NCBI GenBank assembly: GCA_013043165.1
Contig: JABDOQ010000104.1
Span: 1 to 64,000, forward strand
Direction of reading: 5' to 3'
Source: Woeseiaceae bacterium
GTDB lineage: Bacteria > Pseudomonadota > Gammaproteobacteria > Steroidobacterales > Woeseiaceae
DNA: 64,000 nucleotides
The position numbers and the translations under genes are program-made. The notes beneath the pieces were generated by a model. It made no database searches. It saw only the letters and a program-made list of their open reading frames with translations, and was not told the DNA's origin. Of the stretch, positions 47,428 through 56,898 are shown one piece after another; position 1 is the first letter of the stretch; each line of letters starts with the position of its first letter.

Positions 47428-49726
47428 CAAGGGCACAAAGCCGGTGCGCAGTGTGGGCAAAGCGTTGCCGCACGATAGCGCGCATCTGCACGTAACGGGT
47501 ACAGCGTCGTATACCGACGATCTGCCGGAGCCCAGAGGCTTGCTACATCTCGCCGTCGGCATGAGCCGGAAGCCGCATGCGAAAGTGGTCGGCATCGATC
47601 TGACGCGGGTGCTGGATTCTCCGGGCGTCGTCGACGTCTGCCTTGCCAGCGATATTCCGGGACAGAACAACTACGGTGCGATTGTTGCTGACGACCCCGT
47701 TTTTGCCGATGGACTCGTCCAGTACGTTGGCCAGCCCGTATTTGTCGTGGCTGCAACCAGCGTGGACGACGCGCGCAAAGCGGTTCGCAAAGTGACCATC
47801 GAATACGAGGAGCTCGAGGCAATTCTCGACCCGCTGACGGCTGTCGAGAAACGGTCATTTGTGTTGCCCAGCGAGACACTCGTTCGTGGTGACCCGGAAA
47901 CGGCACTCGAAAACTCACCGCATCGCGTGCAGCGCCGCGTCTGGCTGGGCGGCCAGGACCAGTTTTATCTCGAAGGCCATATCGCGATGGCTATTCCCCA
48001 GGAAGACGGCGCACTGCTCGTTTACAGTTCCACGCAGCACCCTGACGAAGTGCAGTCCATGGTCGCACATGCGACCGCTCGCCCGGCGAAGGACATCGTC
48101 GTGATATGCCGGCGCATGGGCGGCGCCTTTGGCGGCAAGGAAAGCCAGGCGGCGCTGATTGCCGTGATTGCAGCGATCGCGGCAGGCAAGACGGGTCAGC
48201 CCTGCAAATTACGGCTCGATCGTGACGACGACATGATCATGACCGGCAAACGGCATGATTTCGTCATCGACTATGACGCGGGTTTCGATGACACGGGGAG
48301 AATACTCGGCATCAACTTCGAATTCGCGTCGCGCTGTGGCATGTCGGCAGACCTGTCCGGCCCGGTCAATGACCGGACGATGTTTCACTGCGACAATGCC
48401 TATTACCTGGAAAACGTTCGCATCGTCTCGCACCGCTGCAAAACCAATACGGTTTCGAATACGGCGTTTCGTGGTTTTGGCGGCCCGCAGGGCATGTTTG
48501 CCATCGAATACATTATCGAAGATATCGCGGAGGCTCTCGGCAAGGACCCGTTCGACATTCGCCGCCGTAATTTTTATGGAAAAAACGAGCGCAATGTCAC
48601 GCAGTATCAGCAGACCGTGGATGACAATATCATCGACGAGATCTTCGATAAACTGGCTGCCGACAGCGACTACGAAAAACGGCGCGCAGAAATTCGAAAG
48701 TTCAACGCCGGAAACAAGATTCTGCGTCGCGGCATATCAATGACGCCGGTCAAGTTCGGCATCTCGTTCACGAACACGTTGCTGAACCAGGCCGGAGCGC
48801 TCGTGCATGTTTACAAGGACGGCACGGTGCAGTTGAACCACGGCGGCACGGAAATGGGCCAGGGGCTCTATATCAAGGTCGCACAGGTTGTCGCCGACGA
48901 GTTTCAGATTGGCGTCGATCGCATCCGCATCATGGCGGCCGACACGAGCAAAGTGCCCAATGCCTCGGCTACGGCCGCATCGAGTGGTTCGGACATGAAT
49001 GGCAAAGCTGCGCAAATAGCCGCCGCAAAGATCCGGGCGCGAATGACGGAGTATGCCGCGCGGCACTTTGCAGTATCCGAGGCCGAGGTAGAGTTTGTTG
49101 CAGGCTGGGTTCGCGCCGGAGAAAATTCCCTGGAGTTTGCAGAACTTGTTCGACTGGCATGGGCGGACCGTGTGTCGCTGTCAGCCACGGGCTTTTACAA
49201 GACGCCGAAGATCAACTATGACCGCAAGACATTTTCGGGCAGGCCGTTTTTCTATTTTGCATACGGCGCGGCCGTGACCGAGGTTATTGTCGACAGGTTG
49301 ACGGGCGAACATCGCCTGTTGCGCGTCGACATCCTGCACGACTGCGGCGATTCCCTGAACCCGGCTGTCGATCTTGGCCAGGTGGAAGGCGGCTACGTTC
49401 AGGGTGTGGGTTGGCTGACCACCGAAGAGCTGTGGTGGAATGACGCCGGGGAACTCGGCACGCACTCGCCGTCGACGTACAAGATTCCAACCTGTTCCGA
49501 CCTGGCGCCGGATTTTCGCGTGGAACTCATGCAGCGCGCCGCCAACCGCGAAGACACGATCTATCGTTCCAAAGCAGTTGGGGAGCCACCATTGATGTTG
49601 AGCCTGTCCGCATTCCATGCGATCCGCGATGCGATCGTCGCTGACGGCGGGCCGTCGCCGGACCTGCACGCGCCTGCCACACCCGAAGCGGTTCTGCGCG
49701 CCATCTCTGGATCCACCGATGAATGA
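47411..49726 (+). CDS. xdhB: Xanthine dehydrogenase molybdenum-binding large subunit
   Basis: ATG 47411 is chosen because the conserved N-terminus (VRSVGKALPHDSAHLHVTG) follows closely. The 771-aa molybdopterin subunit has RRMGGAFGGKE, FRGFGGPQG and the C-terminal QVEGGYVQGVGWL with the active-site Glu. Substrate-binding residues are in line with xanthine dehydrogenase rather than aldehyde oxidase. It carries the Moco cofactor, sulfurated by XdhC, the next gene, which overlaps by 8 bp. Confidence 0.96.
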   Translation: MDASVNKGTKPVRSVGKALPHDSAHLHVTGTASYTDDLPEPRGLLHLAVGMSRKPHAKVVGIDLTRVLDSPGVVDVCLASDIPGQNNYGAIVADDPVFADGLVQYVGQPVFVVAATSVDDARKAVRKVTIEYEELEAILDPLTAVEKRSFVLPSETLVRGDPETALENSPHRVQRRVWLGGQDQFYLEGHIAMAIPQEDGALLVYSSTQHPDEVQSMVAHATARPAKDIVVICRRMGGAFGGKESQAALIAVIAAIAAGKTGQPCKLRLDRDDDMIMTGKRHDFVIDYDAGFDDTGRILGINFEFASRCGMSADLSGPVNDRTMFHCDNAYYLENVRIVSHRCKTNTVSNTAFRGFGGPQGMFAIEYIIEDIAEALGKDPFDIRRRNFYGKNERNVTQYQQTVDDNIIDEIFDKLAADSDYEKRRAEIRKFNAGNKILRRGISMTPVKFGISFTNTLLNQAGALVHVYKDGTVQLNHGGTEMGQGLYIKVAQVVADEFQIGVDRIRIMAADTSKVPNASATAASSGSDMNGKAAQIAAAKIRARMTEYAARHFAVSEAEVEFVAGWVRAGENSLEFAELVRLAWADRVSLSATGFYKTPKINYDRKTFSGRPFFYFAYGAAVTEVIVDRLTGEHRLLRVDILHDCGDSLNPAVDLGQVEGGYVQGVGWLTTEELWWNDAGELGTHSPSTYKIPTCSDLAPDFRVELMQRAANREDTIYRSKAVGEPPLMLSLSAFHAIRDAIVADGGPSPDLHAPATPEAVLRAISGSTDE

Positions 49727-50768
49727 GTGGATCGATGAGCTGACAGACCTCTGCGCCGCGGACGAACCCGCGGTTCTCGTCACGGTGGCTGGCATTCGCG
49801 GCTCGGCTCCGCGCGAGATTGGCGCCAAGATGATCGTCACGGCGGCAGAAACGATCGGTACGATCGGCGGCGGCCAGCTCGAATACCAGTGCACACGAAT
49901 CGCCGCGGGCCAGCTGCATGAGAAAGCGTTGTCGTTGCGCAGCTTTCCGCTGGGTTCTTCCATGGGGCAGTGCTGCGGCGGCGTCGTGGAAATACTGTTC
50001 GAACCACTGGGAAGCGGCATGCCGGCCTGGCTGCGCGACCTCAAGGCCCTGCACGGCCAGCGCGAGCCGGCCATCATTGCAACGCGCATTTCGAGAAGCT
50101 CGCCGACCAAATTCATCGTAACAGCGGATCGCGTTTTTGGCGTCGACGAATCCGATACGCTGTCGCGGCTCGTGTCTACAGCCCGGGCGATACTCGAGGG
50201 TGACAGAATGCCGCGCCGGAATGTGCAGGAATTTTTTGAACCCATTGTCGCTCCCGACCTGAACATCGCCGTGTTCGGCGCGGGTCACGTCGGTACGGCC
50301 GTTGTCGATGCACTCACGAAGCTCGACTGCAATATTCGCTGGGTCGACGGCCGGCGCAACATTTTTCGGCGGGTGCCCCGCAACGTGCGCGCGATAGAGA
50401 CGTCGGAGCCCGCGCTCGAGGTTGCGGCCATGCCTCCGCGCAGTTTTTTTCTCGTGATGACCCACAGCCATGCGCTGGATTTCGATATTTGCGATCGCAT
50501 CCTGAAACGCAACGATGCGATCTACTGTGGACTCATCGGATCGCTGTCGAAACGGCGTCGTTTCGAGAAACGGTTTCGTCAGCAGGGCCTGCAACAGGCG
50601 CTGATCGACAAGCTGGTGTGCCCGATAGGCGTGGACGGCATCAGCGGGAAAAAGCCGGCCGAAATTGCGGTCGCCGTCGCCGCGGAAATACTCAAGACCA
50701 GGGTCCGGGTGGCAGAAACCGTGACCGTGTCTTACGGCGACAATGTCTTCCCACTGAAGCGGCCCTAG
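49719..50768 (+). CDS. xdhC: Xanthine dehydrogenase accessory protein XdhC
   Basis: The start at ATG 49719 overlaps the end of xdhB by 8 bp. The 349-aa protein has the XdhC/CoxI N-terminal domain (VLVTVAGIRGSAPREIGAKM, MGQCCGG) and a Rossmann-like C-terminal domain (VAVFGAGHVGTAVVDAL in part, FLVMTHSHALDFDI). It binds molybdenum cofactor, promotes its sulfuration and inserts it into XdhB. Its place after xdhB is the normal arrangement. Confidence 0.95.
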   Translation: MNEWIDELTDLCAADEPAVLVTVAGIRGSAPREIGAKMIVTAAETIGTIGGGQLEYQCTRIAAGQLHEKALSLRSFPLGSSMGQCCGGVVEILFEPLGSGMPAWLRDLKALHGQREPAIIATRISRSSPTKFIVTADRVFGVDESDTLSRLVSTARAILEGDRMPRRNVQEFFEPIVAPDLNIAVFGAGHVGTAVVDALTKLDCNIRWVDGRRNIFRRVPRNVRAIETSEPALEVAAMPPRSFFLVMTHSHALDFDICDRILKRNDAIYCGLIGSLSKRRRFEKRFRQQGLQQALIDKLVCPIGVDGISGKKPAEIAVAVAAEILKTRVRVAETVTVSYGDNVFPLKRP

Positions 50769-50769
50769 C

Positions 50770-51957
50770 GTGGAAGCGTACCTCGTCGACTGGCTCAATC
50801 TACTCGTGCGCTGGCTGCACGTCATAGCCGGCATTGCCTGGATAGGCGCGTCTTTCTATTTTGTCTGGCTCGATAATCACCTCGAGCTGCCCGGCGAACC
50901 GGGCGATGACGCCAAAGGCGTCGGCGGCGAGCTCTGGTCTGTACACGGTGGCGGTTTTTACCATGCCCAGAAATATCGCGTTGCGCCGGCCGCGATTCCA
51001 GAGACTCTGCACTGGTTCAAGTGGGAGGCATACACGACCTGGTTGTCTGGCATGGCCATGCTGGCGCTTATCTACTGGTATGGCGCCGAGGTTTACCTGA
51101 TCAACCCCACCGTGGCGGACCTTTCAGTGGCTCAGGCGGTTGGTATTTCGATGGCCTACATCGTCGGCGGCTGGTTCGTTTACGATTTGTTGTGCAAGTC
51201 ACCGCTGGCCAGTGATACGCGTGTGTTTGCGTTCGTACTAATGCTGCTCTGCAGTCTTCTTGCCTGGAGCGTGTGCCAGCTTTTTAGCGGTCGCGGCGCC
51301 TACATTCAGTTTGGATCTGTGCTCGGCACGATCATGGTTGCGAACGTGTTCTTCGTCATCATTCCCGGCCAGAAAAAAATGGTCGCATCGGCAATGCGTG
51401 GCGAAGCACCTGACCCGACGCCGGGCATTCATGCGAAGCAGCGCTCCGTGCACAACACCTACTTCACGCTGCCCGTGCTGTTCGTCATGACCAGTAATCA
51501 CTACGCCATGACCTACGGTCACGAATACAACTGGGTGATTTTGATCGGCATCTCACTGGTCGGAGCGCTGATACGTATCTACTTTGTTGCGCGGCACCAA
51601 GGTCGGGCGTCATTACTGCCAGTGGCCGTCTCTGTCGTGCTGCTGTTGGCGATTGCCGCAGCTATTGTTCCGCGGCCGCAGGCGAGAGATGGTATTGCAG
51701 TGAACTTCGAGGAGGTACGCGCAGTCGTGCAAGCGCGTTGTACGAGCTGTCACGCCGAGGCTCCCGCGCACCCGGCGTTCCCGGCACCGCCGCTGGGCAT
51801 TATGCTCGACACAGATGATCGCATCATCGCGGAGGCTGCGCGCATCTATCAACAAACGGTCGTGACGCGCGTCATGCCGATAGGTAACCTGACGGCGATG
51901 ACTGCCGCAGAGCGACAGATCATCGACAAGTGGTACCAAGGGCTGCAGGACCCATAG
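50770..51957 (+). CDS. puuD: Urate oxidase PuuD (membrane, cytochrome c fused)
   Basis: The 395-aa protein starts at GTG 50770, one base after xdhC. About eight membrane helices form the urate hydroxylase domain (VRWLHVIAGIAWIGASFYF, FYHAQKYRVAP, FKWEAYTTWLSG). A C-terminal periplasmic segment has a heme c motif CTSCH (324-328) and a distal Met (RVMPIGN). PuuD oxidises urate to 5-hydroxyisourate using the respiratory chain, without hydrogen peroxide. The next steps are UraH and UraD in the same operon. Confidence 0.94.
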   Translation: MEAYLVDWLNLLVRWLHVIAGIAWIGASFYFVWLDNHLELPGEPGDDAKGVGGELWSVHGGGFYHAQKYRVAPAAIPETLHWFKWEAYTTWLSGMAMLALIYWYGAEVYLINPTVADLSVAQAVGISMAYIVGGWFVYDLLCKSPLASDTRVFAFVLMLLCSLLAWSVCQLFSGRGAYIQFGSVLGTIMVANVFFVIIPGQKKMVASAMRGEAPDPTPGIHAKQRSVHNTYFTLPVLFVMTSNHYAMTYGHEYNWVILIGISLVGALIRIYFVARHQGRASLLPVAVSVVLLLAIAAAIVPRPQARDGIAVNFEEVRAVVQARCTSCHAEAPAHPAFPAPPLGIMLDTDDRIIAEAARIYQQTVVTRVMPIGNLTAMTAAERQIIDKWYQGLQDP

Positions 51958-52869
51958 ATGTCGAACAGCGACTATCCCAGAGACATGAGCGGCTACGGTC
52001 AGCAACCCCCTGATGCGGGCTGGCCCAATGCTGCTCGAACGGCAGTCCAGTTTGTTGTCAATTATGAAGAAGGCGGCGAGAACTGCGTGCTGCACGGGGA
52101 TGCGGCTTCCGAGGCATTCCTTTCCGAGATGGTCGGCGCACAGCCGATACCGGGCCAGCGGCACATGAATATGGAATCGCTGTACGAATATGGCTCCCGC
52201 GCCGGGTTCTGGCGCCTGCATCGGTTGTTTACTCAACGCAAGCTGCCCGTGACCGTGTTTGCCGTCGCGATGGCGCTCGAGCGAAACCCCGGGGTCGTCG
52301 CAGCAATGCAGGCCGCCGGTTGGGAGATCGCCAGCCACGGTTACCGGTGGATCGACTACCAGTTCATTGACGCAGCGACCGAGCGCAAGCATTTGCTGCG
52401 GGCAATAGAAACGCACGAAAGAGTTTGTGGCGCCCGGCCTAGCGGCTGGTACCTGGGCCGCTGCAGCCCGAACAGCCATCGCATCGCAGCCGAGGTGGGT
52501 AACTTCGTCTATAGCGCGGACAGCTATGCAGATGACCTTCCGTACTGGGACCATTCGTTCGAAACGCCGCAGCTGATGGTTCCTTATACCCTCGATGCCA
52601 ACGACATGCGATTTGCGACACCCCAGGGGTTCAATTCGGGAACCCAGTTTTTCGACTACCTCAAAGATACGTTCGACGTGCTGCATGCCGAGGGCGACCG
52701 CATGATGTCCGTTGGCCTGCACTGCCGGCTTGCCGGCCGCCCGGGCAGGGCCGCGGCTGTGGCGCGGTTTGTCGACTACGTGCTGTCGCACGACGATACC
52801 TGGGTGGCAACCCGGCTCGATATCGCGAACCACTGGCGCCAGCGCTATCCAGCAAAGGCCGGTGATTGA
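51958..52869 (+). CDS. puuE: Allantoinase PuuE (polysaccharide-deacetylase-like)
   Basis: The 303-aa protein has the PuuE/NodB-type fold: VNYEEGGENCVLHGD, ESLYEYGSRAGFWRL, and a metal site around WEIASHGYRWID and RHMNMES. PuuE is a metal-independent allantoinase in Pseudomonas and relatives that opens allantoin to allantoate. Its start codon directly follows the puuD stop, and its stop shares a base with the uraD start. This placement supports allantoinase over general deacetylase function. Confidence 0.93.
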   Translation: MSNSDYPRDMSGYGQQPPDAGWPNAARTAVQFVVNYEEGGENCVLHGDAASEAFLSEMVGAQPIPGQRHMNMESLYEYGSRAGFWRLHRLFTQRKLPVTVFAVAMALERNPGVVAAMQAAGWEIASHGYRWIDYQFIDAATERKHLLRAIETHERVCGARPSGWYLGRCSPNSHRIAAEVGNFVYSADSYADDLPYWDHSFETPQLMVPYTLDANDMRFATPQGFNSGTQFFDYLKDTFDVLHAEGDRMMSVGLHCRLAGRPGRAAAVARFVDYVLSHDDTWVATRLDIANHWRQRYPAKAGD

Positions 52870-53357
52870 TGGAAGTACACGATTTCATCGCGCGGTATGG
52901 CGGCATCTATGAGCATTCGCCCTGGGTTGCCGAGCGTGTGGCGGCGCTGGCAGCCGATGACCATGATCCGGAACGGCTGGCAGTGCTGATGGCCGACTGC
53001 GTGGATAATGCCTCTACCGAGCAACAGCTAGCGCTCATTCGTGCTCACCCCGACCTTGCCGGACGGGCGCAGCTTGCGAGTGAACTGACGGCCGAGTCGA
53101 CCAGCGAGCAGGCCAGCGCAGGACTGGACCGATGTTCCCCGGAGGAGTTCGAGCGGTTTCAGACGCTCAATACAGCCTACCGGGAAAAGTTCGGCTTCCC
53201 GTTTGTGATGGCCGTTCGCGGCAGCGATCGCGCCGCAATACTCGATGCATTTGCGGCACGCCTGCAACATGACCGCGAGCTCGAATTCGAAACCGCGCTT
53301 GTCGAAATTCACAAGATTGCCCGCCTTCGTCTCGATGCTATGGGAGCCAGTGAATGA
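52869..53357 (+). CDS. uraD: OHCU decarboxylase
   Basis: The 162-aa all-helical protein has IYEHSPWVAERVAAL (catalytic His region), ALIRAHPDLAGRAQL and EKFGFPFVMAVRG. All are conserved in 2-oxo-4-hydroxy-4-carboxy-5-ureidoimidazoline decarboxylase, which produces S-allantoin from OHCU. ATG 52869 overlaps the puuE stop TGA by one base. Its product goes to PuuE. Confidence 0.95.
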   Translation: MEVHDFIARYGGIYEHSPWVAERVAALAADDHDPERLAVLMADCVDNASTEQQLALIRAHPDLAGRAQLASELTAESTSEQASAGLDRCSPEEFERFQTLNTAYREKFGFPFVMAVRGSDRAAILDAFAARLQHDRELEFETALVEIHKIARLRLDAMGASE

Positions 53358-54322
53358 CCCGTCCGATCCGCAAATGGGTACAGCTTGAACAGCCTCGGCT
53401 TGGAACACGCGTCACGTTTGCAAGCGACGAGTTTTTTGGCGCGAAAGAGCGCATCATCGATCCCGCCGACCCGGTCTTCGTTGCCGACAAGTTCGACGAT
53501 CACGGCAAGTGGATGGACGGCTGGGAAAGCCGCCGCCGCAGGGGTCCAGGGCACGACTATTGCGTCATCCGGCTGGGTGTACCGGGCGTCATACACGGCT
53601 TCGATATTGATACCAGCCACTTTACCGGGAACTACCCGCCAGAAGCCTCGATCGAAGCCTGCACGAGCGACCTGGAGATGCCGGAAGAAGGCTGGGCCGA
53701 GCTTGTCCCGAAGACCGATCTGTCGGGCGATTCACATCATTTCCTCGACGCACGTGACAAAGAAATCCGGACTCACGTGCGCCTGCACATTTACCCCGAC
53801 GGCGGCGTCGCACGCCTCAGGATATTTGGCGAGATCCGGGCCGATTTTACCGACGTCGATGGTTACGTCGACCTGGCGGCCGTGGAGCACGGTGGCCGTG
53901 CAATTGCCTGCAGCGATGAGCACTATGGCAGCATGCACAACCTCACGGCACCGGGACGCGGCATCAACATGGGTGACGGCTGGGAAACAGCGCGTCGCCG
54001 CGGCCCCGGCAATGACTGGGTGATCATCGCGCTCGGCCAGCCGGGCGTCATCGAGCGTGCCGAAATCGATACCGCACACTTCAAGGGCAATTATCCGGAC
54101 CGCGTGTCGCTTGAAGGCGCGATCTTCGAGAGTGACGAGCAGGCAGCGCACGGCGACGAGGAGTGGCAAACGCTGCTGCCCGAAACCAAACTCAAAATGG
54201 ATCAGCAGCACTACTTTGACGAGACGCTGCGGCCGGTTGGCGCGGTGAGCCATGTTCGCGTGTCGATCTATCCCGACGGTGGCGTCAGCCGCGTCCGCTT
54301 GTTCGGTCAGGTCCATGGCTGA
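53354..54322 (+). CDS. alc: Allantoicase
   Basis: The 322-aa protein has two repeats of the allantoicase domain. Each holds a GWExxRRRGPGxDxxxIxLGxPGVI pattern (first near residues 56-80, second near 210-235) followed by DTxHFxGNYP. It converts allantoate to ureidoglycolate and urea. ATG 53354 overlaps the uraD stop by 4 bp. The duplicated arrangement and length are normal for Alc. Confidence 0.96.
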   Translation: MTRPIRKWVQLEQPRLGTRVTFASDEFFGAKERIIDPADPVFVADKFDDHGKWMDGWESRRRRGPGHDYCVIRLGVPGVIHGFDIDTSHFTGNYPPEASIEACTSDLEMPEEGWAELVPKTDLSGDSHHFLDARDKEIRTHVRLHIYPDGGVARLRIFGEIRADFTDVDGYVDLAAVEHGGRAIACSDEHYGSMHNLTAPGRGINMGDGWETARRRGPGNDWVIIALGQPGVIERAEIDTAHFKGNYPDRVSLEGAIFESDEQAAHGDEEWQTLLPETKLKMDQQHYFDETLRPVGAVSHVRVSIYPDGGVSRVRLFGQVHG

Positions 54323-54824
54323 GCGCGCTGCAGTCTCGCTGACGCCGGAGCCCCTTACGCGCGAGCGCTTCGCGCCTTATGGCGACGTCATCGAAGCCGC
54401 GCTCGACAAGTCAGCCGCAATGAACGCAGCCCGGTTTGAACGATTTGACGATCTTTGCAAGATCGACATCGCCGACGGTGGCCATCTCGCGATGAGCGTC
54501 GCGCGTTGCCGCACACCGACAGCATTGCCGCTGCGTGTCGATGTCGTGGAGCGGCACCCGCTCGGAAGCCAGGCCTTTGTCCCGCTGCAGCGCTCCCGCA
54601 TGGTCATAGTCGTCGCACCTCCGGGCGAGGCTGTCGATGCCGGCGACCTGCGGGCATTCGTTACCAACGGCAAGCAGGGCTTTAACTACCGTCGCGGTAC
54701 CTGGCATATGCCGCTGATCGCGTTGGAAGCCGGACAGGAGTTTCTTGTGGTGGATCGAGGTGGCAGCGAATCCAACTGCGAGGTATACACGCTCGACGAC
54801 ATCGTCATGCTCGAGGCCATCTGA
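54315..54824 (+). CDS. allA: Ureidoglycolate lyase
   Basis: ATG 54315 overlaps the alc stop by 8 bp, and conserved sequence (VSLTPEPLTRERFAPYGDVIE) follows. The 169-aa protein has the AllA cupin motifs ERHPLGSQAFVPL and NYRRGTWHMPLIAL (metal and substrate ligands). It cleaves ureidoglycolate to glyoxylate and urea, the last step of the operon's urate branch. No urease or glyoxylate carboligase is in the window. Confidence 0.95.
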   Translation: MAERAAVSLTPEPLTRERFAPYGDVIEAALDKSAAMNAARFERFDDLCKIDIADGGHLAMSVARCRTPTALPLRVDVVERHPLGSQAFVPLQRSRMVIVVAPPGEAVDAGDLRAFVTNGKQGFNYRRGTWHMPLIALEAGQEFLVVDRGGSESNCEVYTLDDIVMLEAI

Positions 54825-54829
54825 ATACC

Positions 54830-56125
54830 ATGCGACAAGCCTTTCGCGCGTCCCTTCTGCACTGCCTGTCGGATCCCGGCGAAGAGTCGCGCGCATCAGC
54901 CTTTCAATATTTCGAAGATGGTCTGTTAATTATCGAAGACGGTATCGTCCTCGAGGCAGGCAACGCCGAAAACCTGCTCGAAGGACTGGCAGAAGACGTT
55001 TTGCTCGTGGACTATCCGGGCAAGCTGATCGTGCCGGGGTTTATCGATTGTCACGTGCATTATCCGCAGCTCGACATCATCGCGTCCTACGGCGAGCAGC
55101 TGCTGGACTGGCTGAACCGCTATGCCTACCCGGCCGAAGCACGCTTCAGCGACCCGGACTATGCGCGCCAGGCCGCTGCCGTATTTGTCGACGAACTGCT
55201 GAACAATGGCACGACCACGGCCATGGTGTTTGGTACCGTGCATGCGCATTCTGCCGATGCGATATTTGAGGCGGCGGCGGCGCGGGACATGCGCCTGATT
55301 GCCGGCAAAGTACTAATGGACCGCAATTGCCCCGATGAACTCAGGGACGATGCGGATTCGGCCTATGCTGACAGCAAGATGCTCATTGAGCGCTGGCACG
55401 GCCAGGGCCGCCTGGGCTATGCAATCACGCCGCGCTTTGCGCTGACCTCATCCGAGGCGCAGCTTGCTGCCGCCGGGAAGCTTGCGCGTGAATATCCCGG
55501 GGTCTGGGTCCACACGCACCTGGCCGAAAACAGGGACGAGGTGGACCAGATTGCGAGGCAGTTCCCTTCCTCGAGAAGTTACCTCGACGTCTATGATCAC
55601 TTCGGGCTGTTGCGCGAACGGTCTGTTTTCGCACATTGCCTGCACCTCGATGACCAGGACCGCGCCCGCATGGCAAGTACCGGCGGAGCGGCCGCGTTCT
55701 GTCCTACCTCCAACCTTTTCCTCGGCAGCGGTTTGTTCGATTTGCCCGCGATGCGCGCCGCCGGCGTGCGCTGCGGCCTGGGGACCGACGTCGGCGGCGG
55801 AACGAGCCTGTCAATGCTGAAGACGGCGAGCGAAGCTTACAAAGTTCTGCATTTACAGGATCACACATTGCCGGCTGCCCGGGCCCTGTATCTGGCAACG
55901 CTGGGAGCCGCTGAAGCACTGTATCTCGACGATGTGATCGGCAATTTCGTGTCGGGAAAAGAAGCCGATTTTGTCGTGCTCGACCCGGCCGCTTCGAGCC
56001 TGGCCGCTCGCCGTTCGTCGACAGCAGAGACCATTGAAGAAGCATTTTTTGCGCTGCTGACCCTGGGTGACGAGCGCCATGTTGCGGCGACGTTCATCAA
56101 GGGAATTTCGCAAAAAAACAATTAA
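54830..56125 (+). CDS. guaD: Guanine deaminase
   Basis: The 431-aa amidohydrolase has the GuaD signature PGFIDCHVHYPQLD (metal His pair, about residues 69-82), GTTTAMVFGT, THLAENRDEV, FAHCLHLDD and GLGTDVGGG. It converts guanine to xanthine plus ammonia, feeding the xanthine dehydrogenase encoded upstream. The gene lies 5 bp after allA and ends the purine operon. The related amidohydrolase at 1-709 differs in being exported. Confidence 0.95.
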   Translation: MRQAFRASLLHCLSDPGEESRASAFQYFEDGLLIIEDGIVLEAGNAENLLEGLAEDVLLVDYPGKLIVPGFIDCHVHYPQLDIIASYGEQLLDWLNRYAYPAEARFSDPDYARQAAAVFVDELLNNGTTTAMVFGTVHAHSADAIFEAAAARDMRLIAGKVLMDRNCPDELRDDADSAYADSKMLIERWHGQGRLGYAITPRFALTSSEAQLAAAGKLAREYPGVWVHTHLAENRDEVDQIARQFPSSRSYLDVYDHFGLLRERSVFAHCLHLDDQDRARMASTGGAAAFCPTSNLFLGSGLFDLPAMRAAGVRCGLGTDVGGGTSLSMLKTASEAYKVLHLQDHTLPAARALYLATLGAAEALYLDDVIGNFVSGKEADFVVLDPAASSLAARRSSTAETIEEAFFALLTLGDERHVAATFIKGISQKNN

Positions 56126-56250
56126 AAACAGCTTATTGCGTCACTTCGGTCGCGGATATTGCGGGCCGGCCGGGAGCGAAACGGTCGATTTTTCCCAATT
56201 GGTCGTTTTTTATGGCGGTAGCCCGTGGGGCCACCTATATTCCGGGTGGT

Positions 56251-56898
56251 ATGCAAGCACATCCTAATAAACTCAATAACGTTTTTTTCGCATTCCTACA
56301 GCCACTCGCACGACTTTTCCTTCGCTTCGGGAGAGGCTACCGCGAATTCTCGGAACTCTCGAAAGCGGCCTTTGTGGTCGTTGCCGCTGAGGACTATGGA
56401 GTGCACGGGCGGCCGACCAACGTGTCGCGCATAGCCGCGATGACCGGGCTTACGCGCAAGGAAGTCAGCCGAATCCGCAAGAGGATCGATGAATGCAAGG
56501 CAGCGGTTACCGACCGCGGCTCGCCGCTGCAGGAAGTCATCGCGGCTTGGCGAACGTCGGATGAGTTTCTGGGTGCGGACGGCGAGCCGGCAAAACTCCC
56601 GCTGACGGGCAAGCGCGGTTCGTTCAAATCACTGGTCAGGCAGTTCGCCGGCGATATTCCGGAGGGTGCCATGCGCAAGGAGCTGCAGCGCACCGGCGCA
56701 GCCTGCATCTCCGACAAGACCATTATGCTGTGTCCGAAGCAGCCCGGCATCGACGAAGCCGAGGAAGAGATGGCAGATGAGCTGCAGGCAGGACCCTACA
56801 CACTCCTGGTTGCGTTGGCTCGTGATGCAGCAAACCACAACGGCAACGACTGCAAGTCGTTCGACCCCACCGATAAAGGGTCTCACACGGCGAATTGA
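56251..56898 (+). CDS. DUF6502-family protein
   Basis: The family signature is clear: LARLFLRFGRGYREFSELSK followed by VVAAEDYGVHGRPTNVSRIA and MTGLTRKEVSRIRKRID. ATG 56251 is chosen over an in-frame ATG at 56212. A -10-like TATATT at 56236-56241 would place transcription start almost at 56251, suggesting a leaderless mRNA, and neither start has a good Shine-Dalgarno. From 56251 the product is 215 aa. The N-terminal part resembles a helix-turn-helix, so a DNA-binding role is plausible but unproven. Its 3' end overlaps the convergent OsmC gene by 16 bp. Confidence 0.8.
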   Translation: MQAHPNKLNNVFFAFLQPLARLFLRFGRGYREFSELSKAAFVVVAAEDYGVHGRPTNVSRIAAMTGLTRKEVSRIRKRIDECKAAVTDRGSPLQEVIAAWRTSDEFLGADGEPAKLPLTGKRGSFKSLVRQFAGDIPEGAMRKELQRTGAACISDKTIMLCPKQPGIDEAEEEMADELQAGPYTLLVALARDAANHNGNDCKSFDPTDKGSHTAN

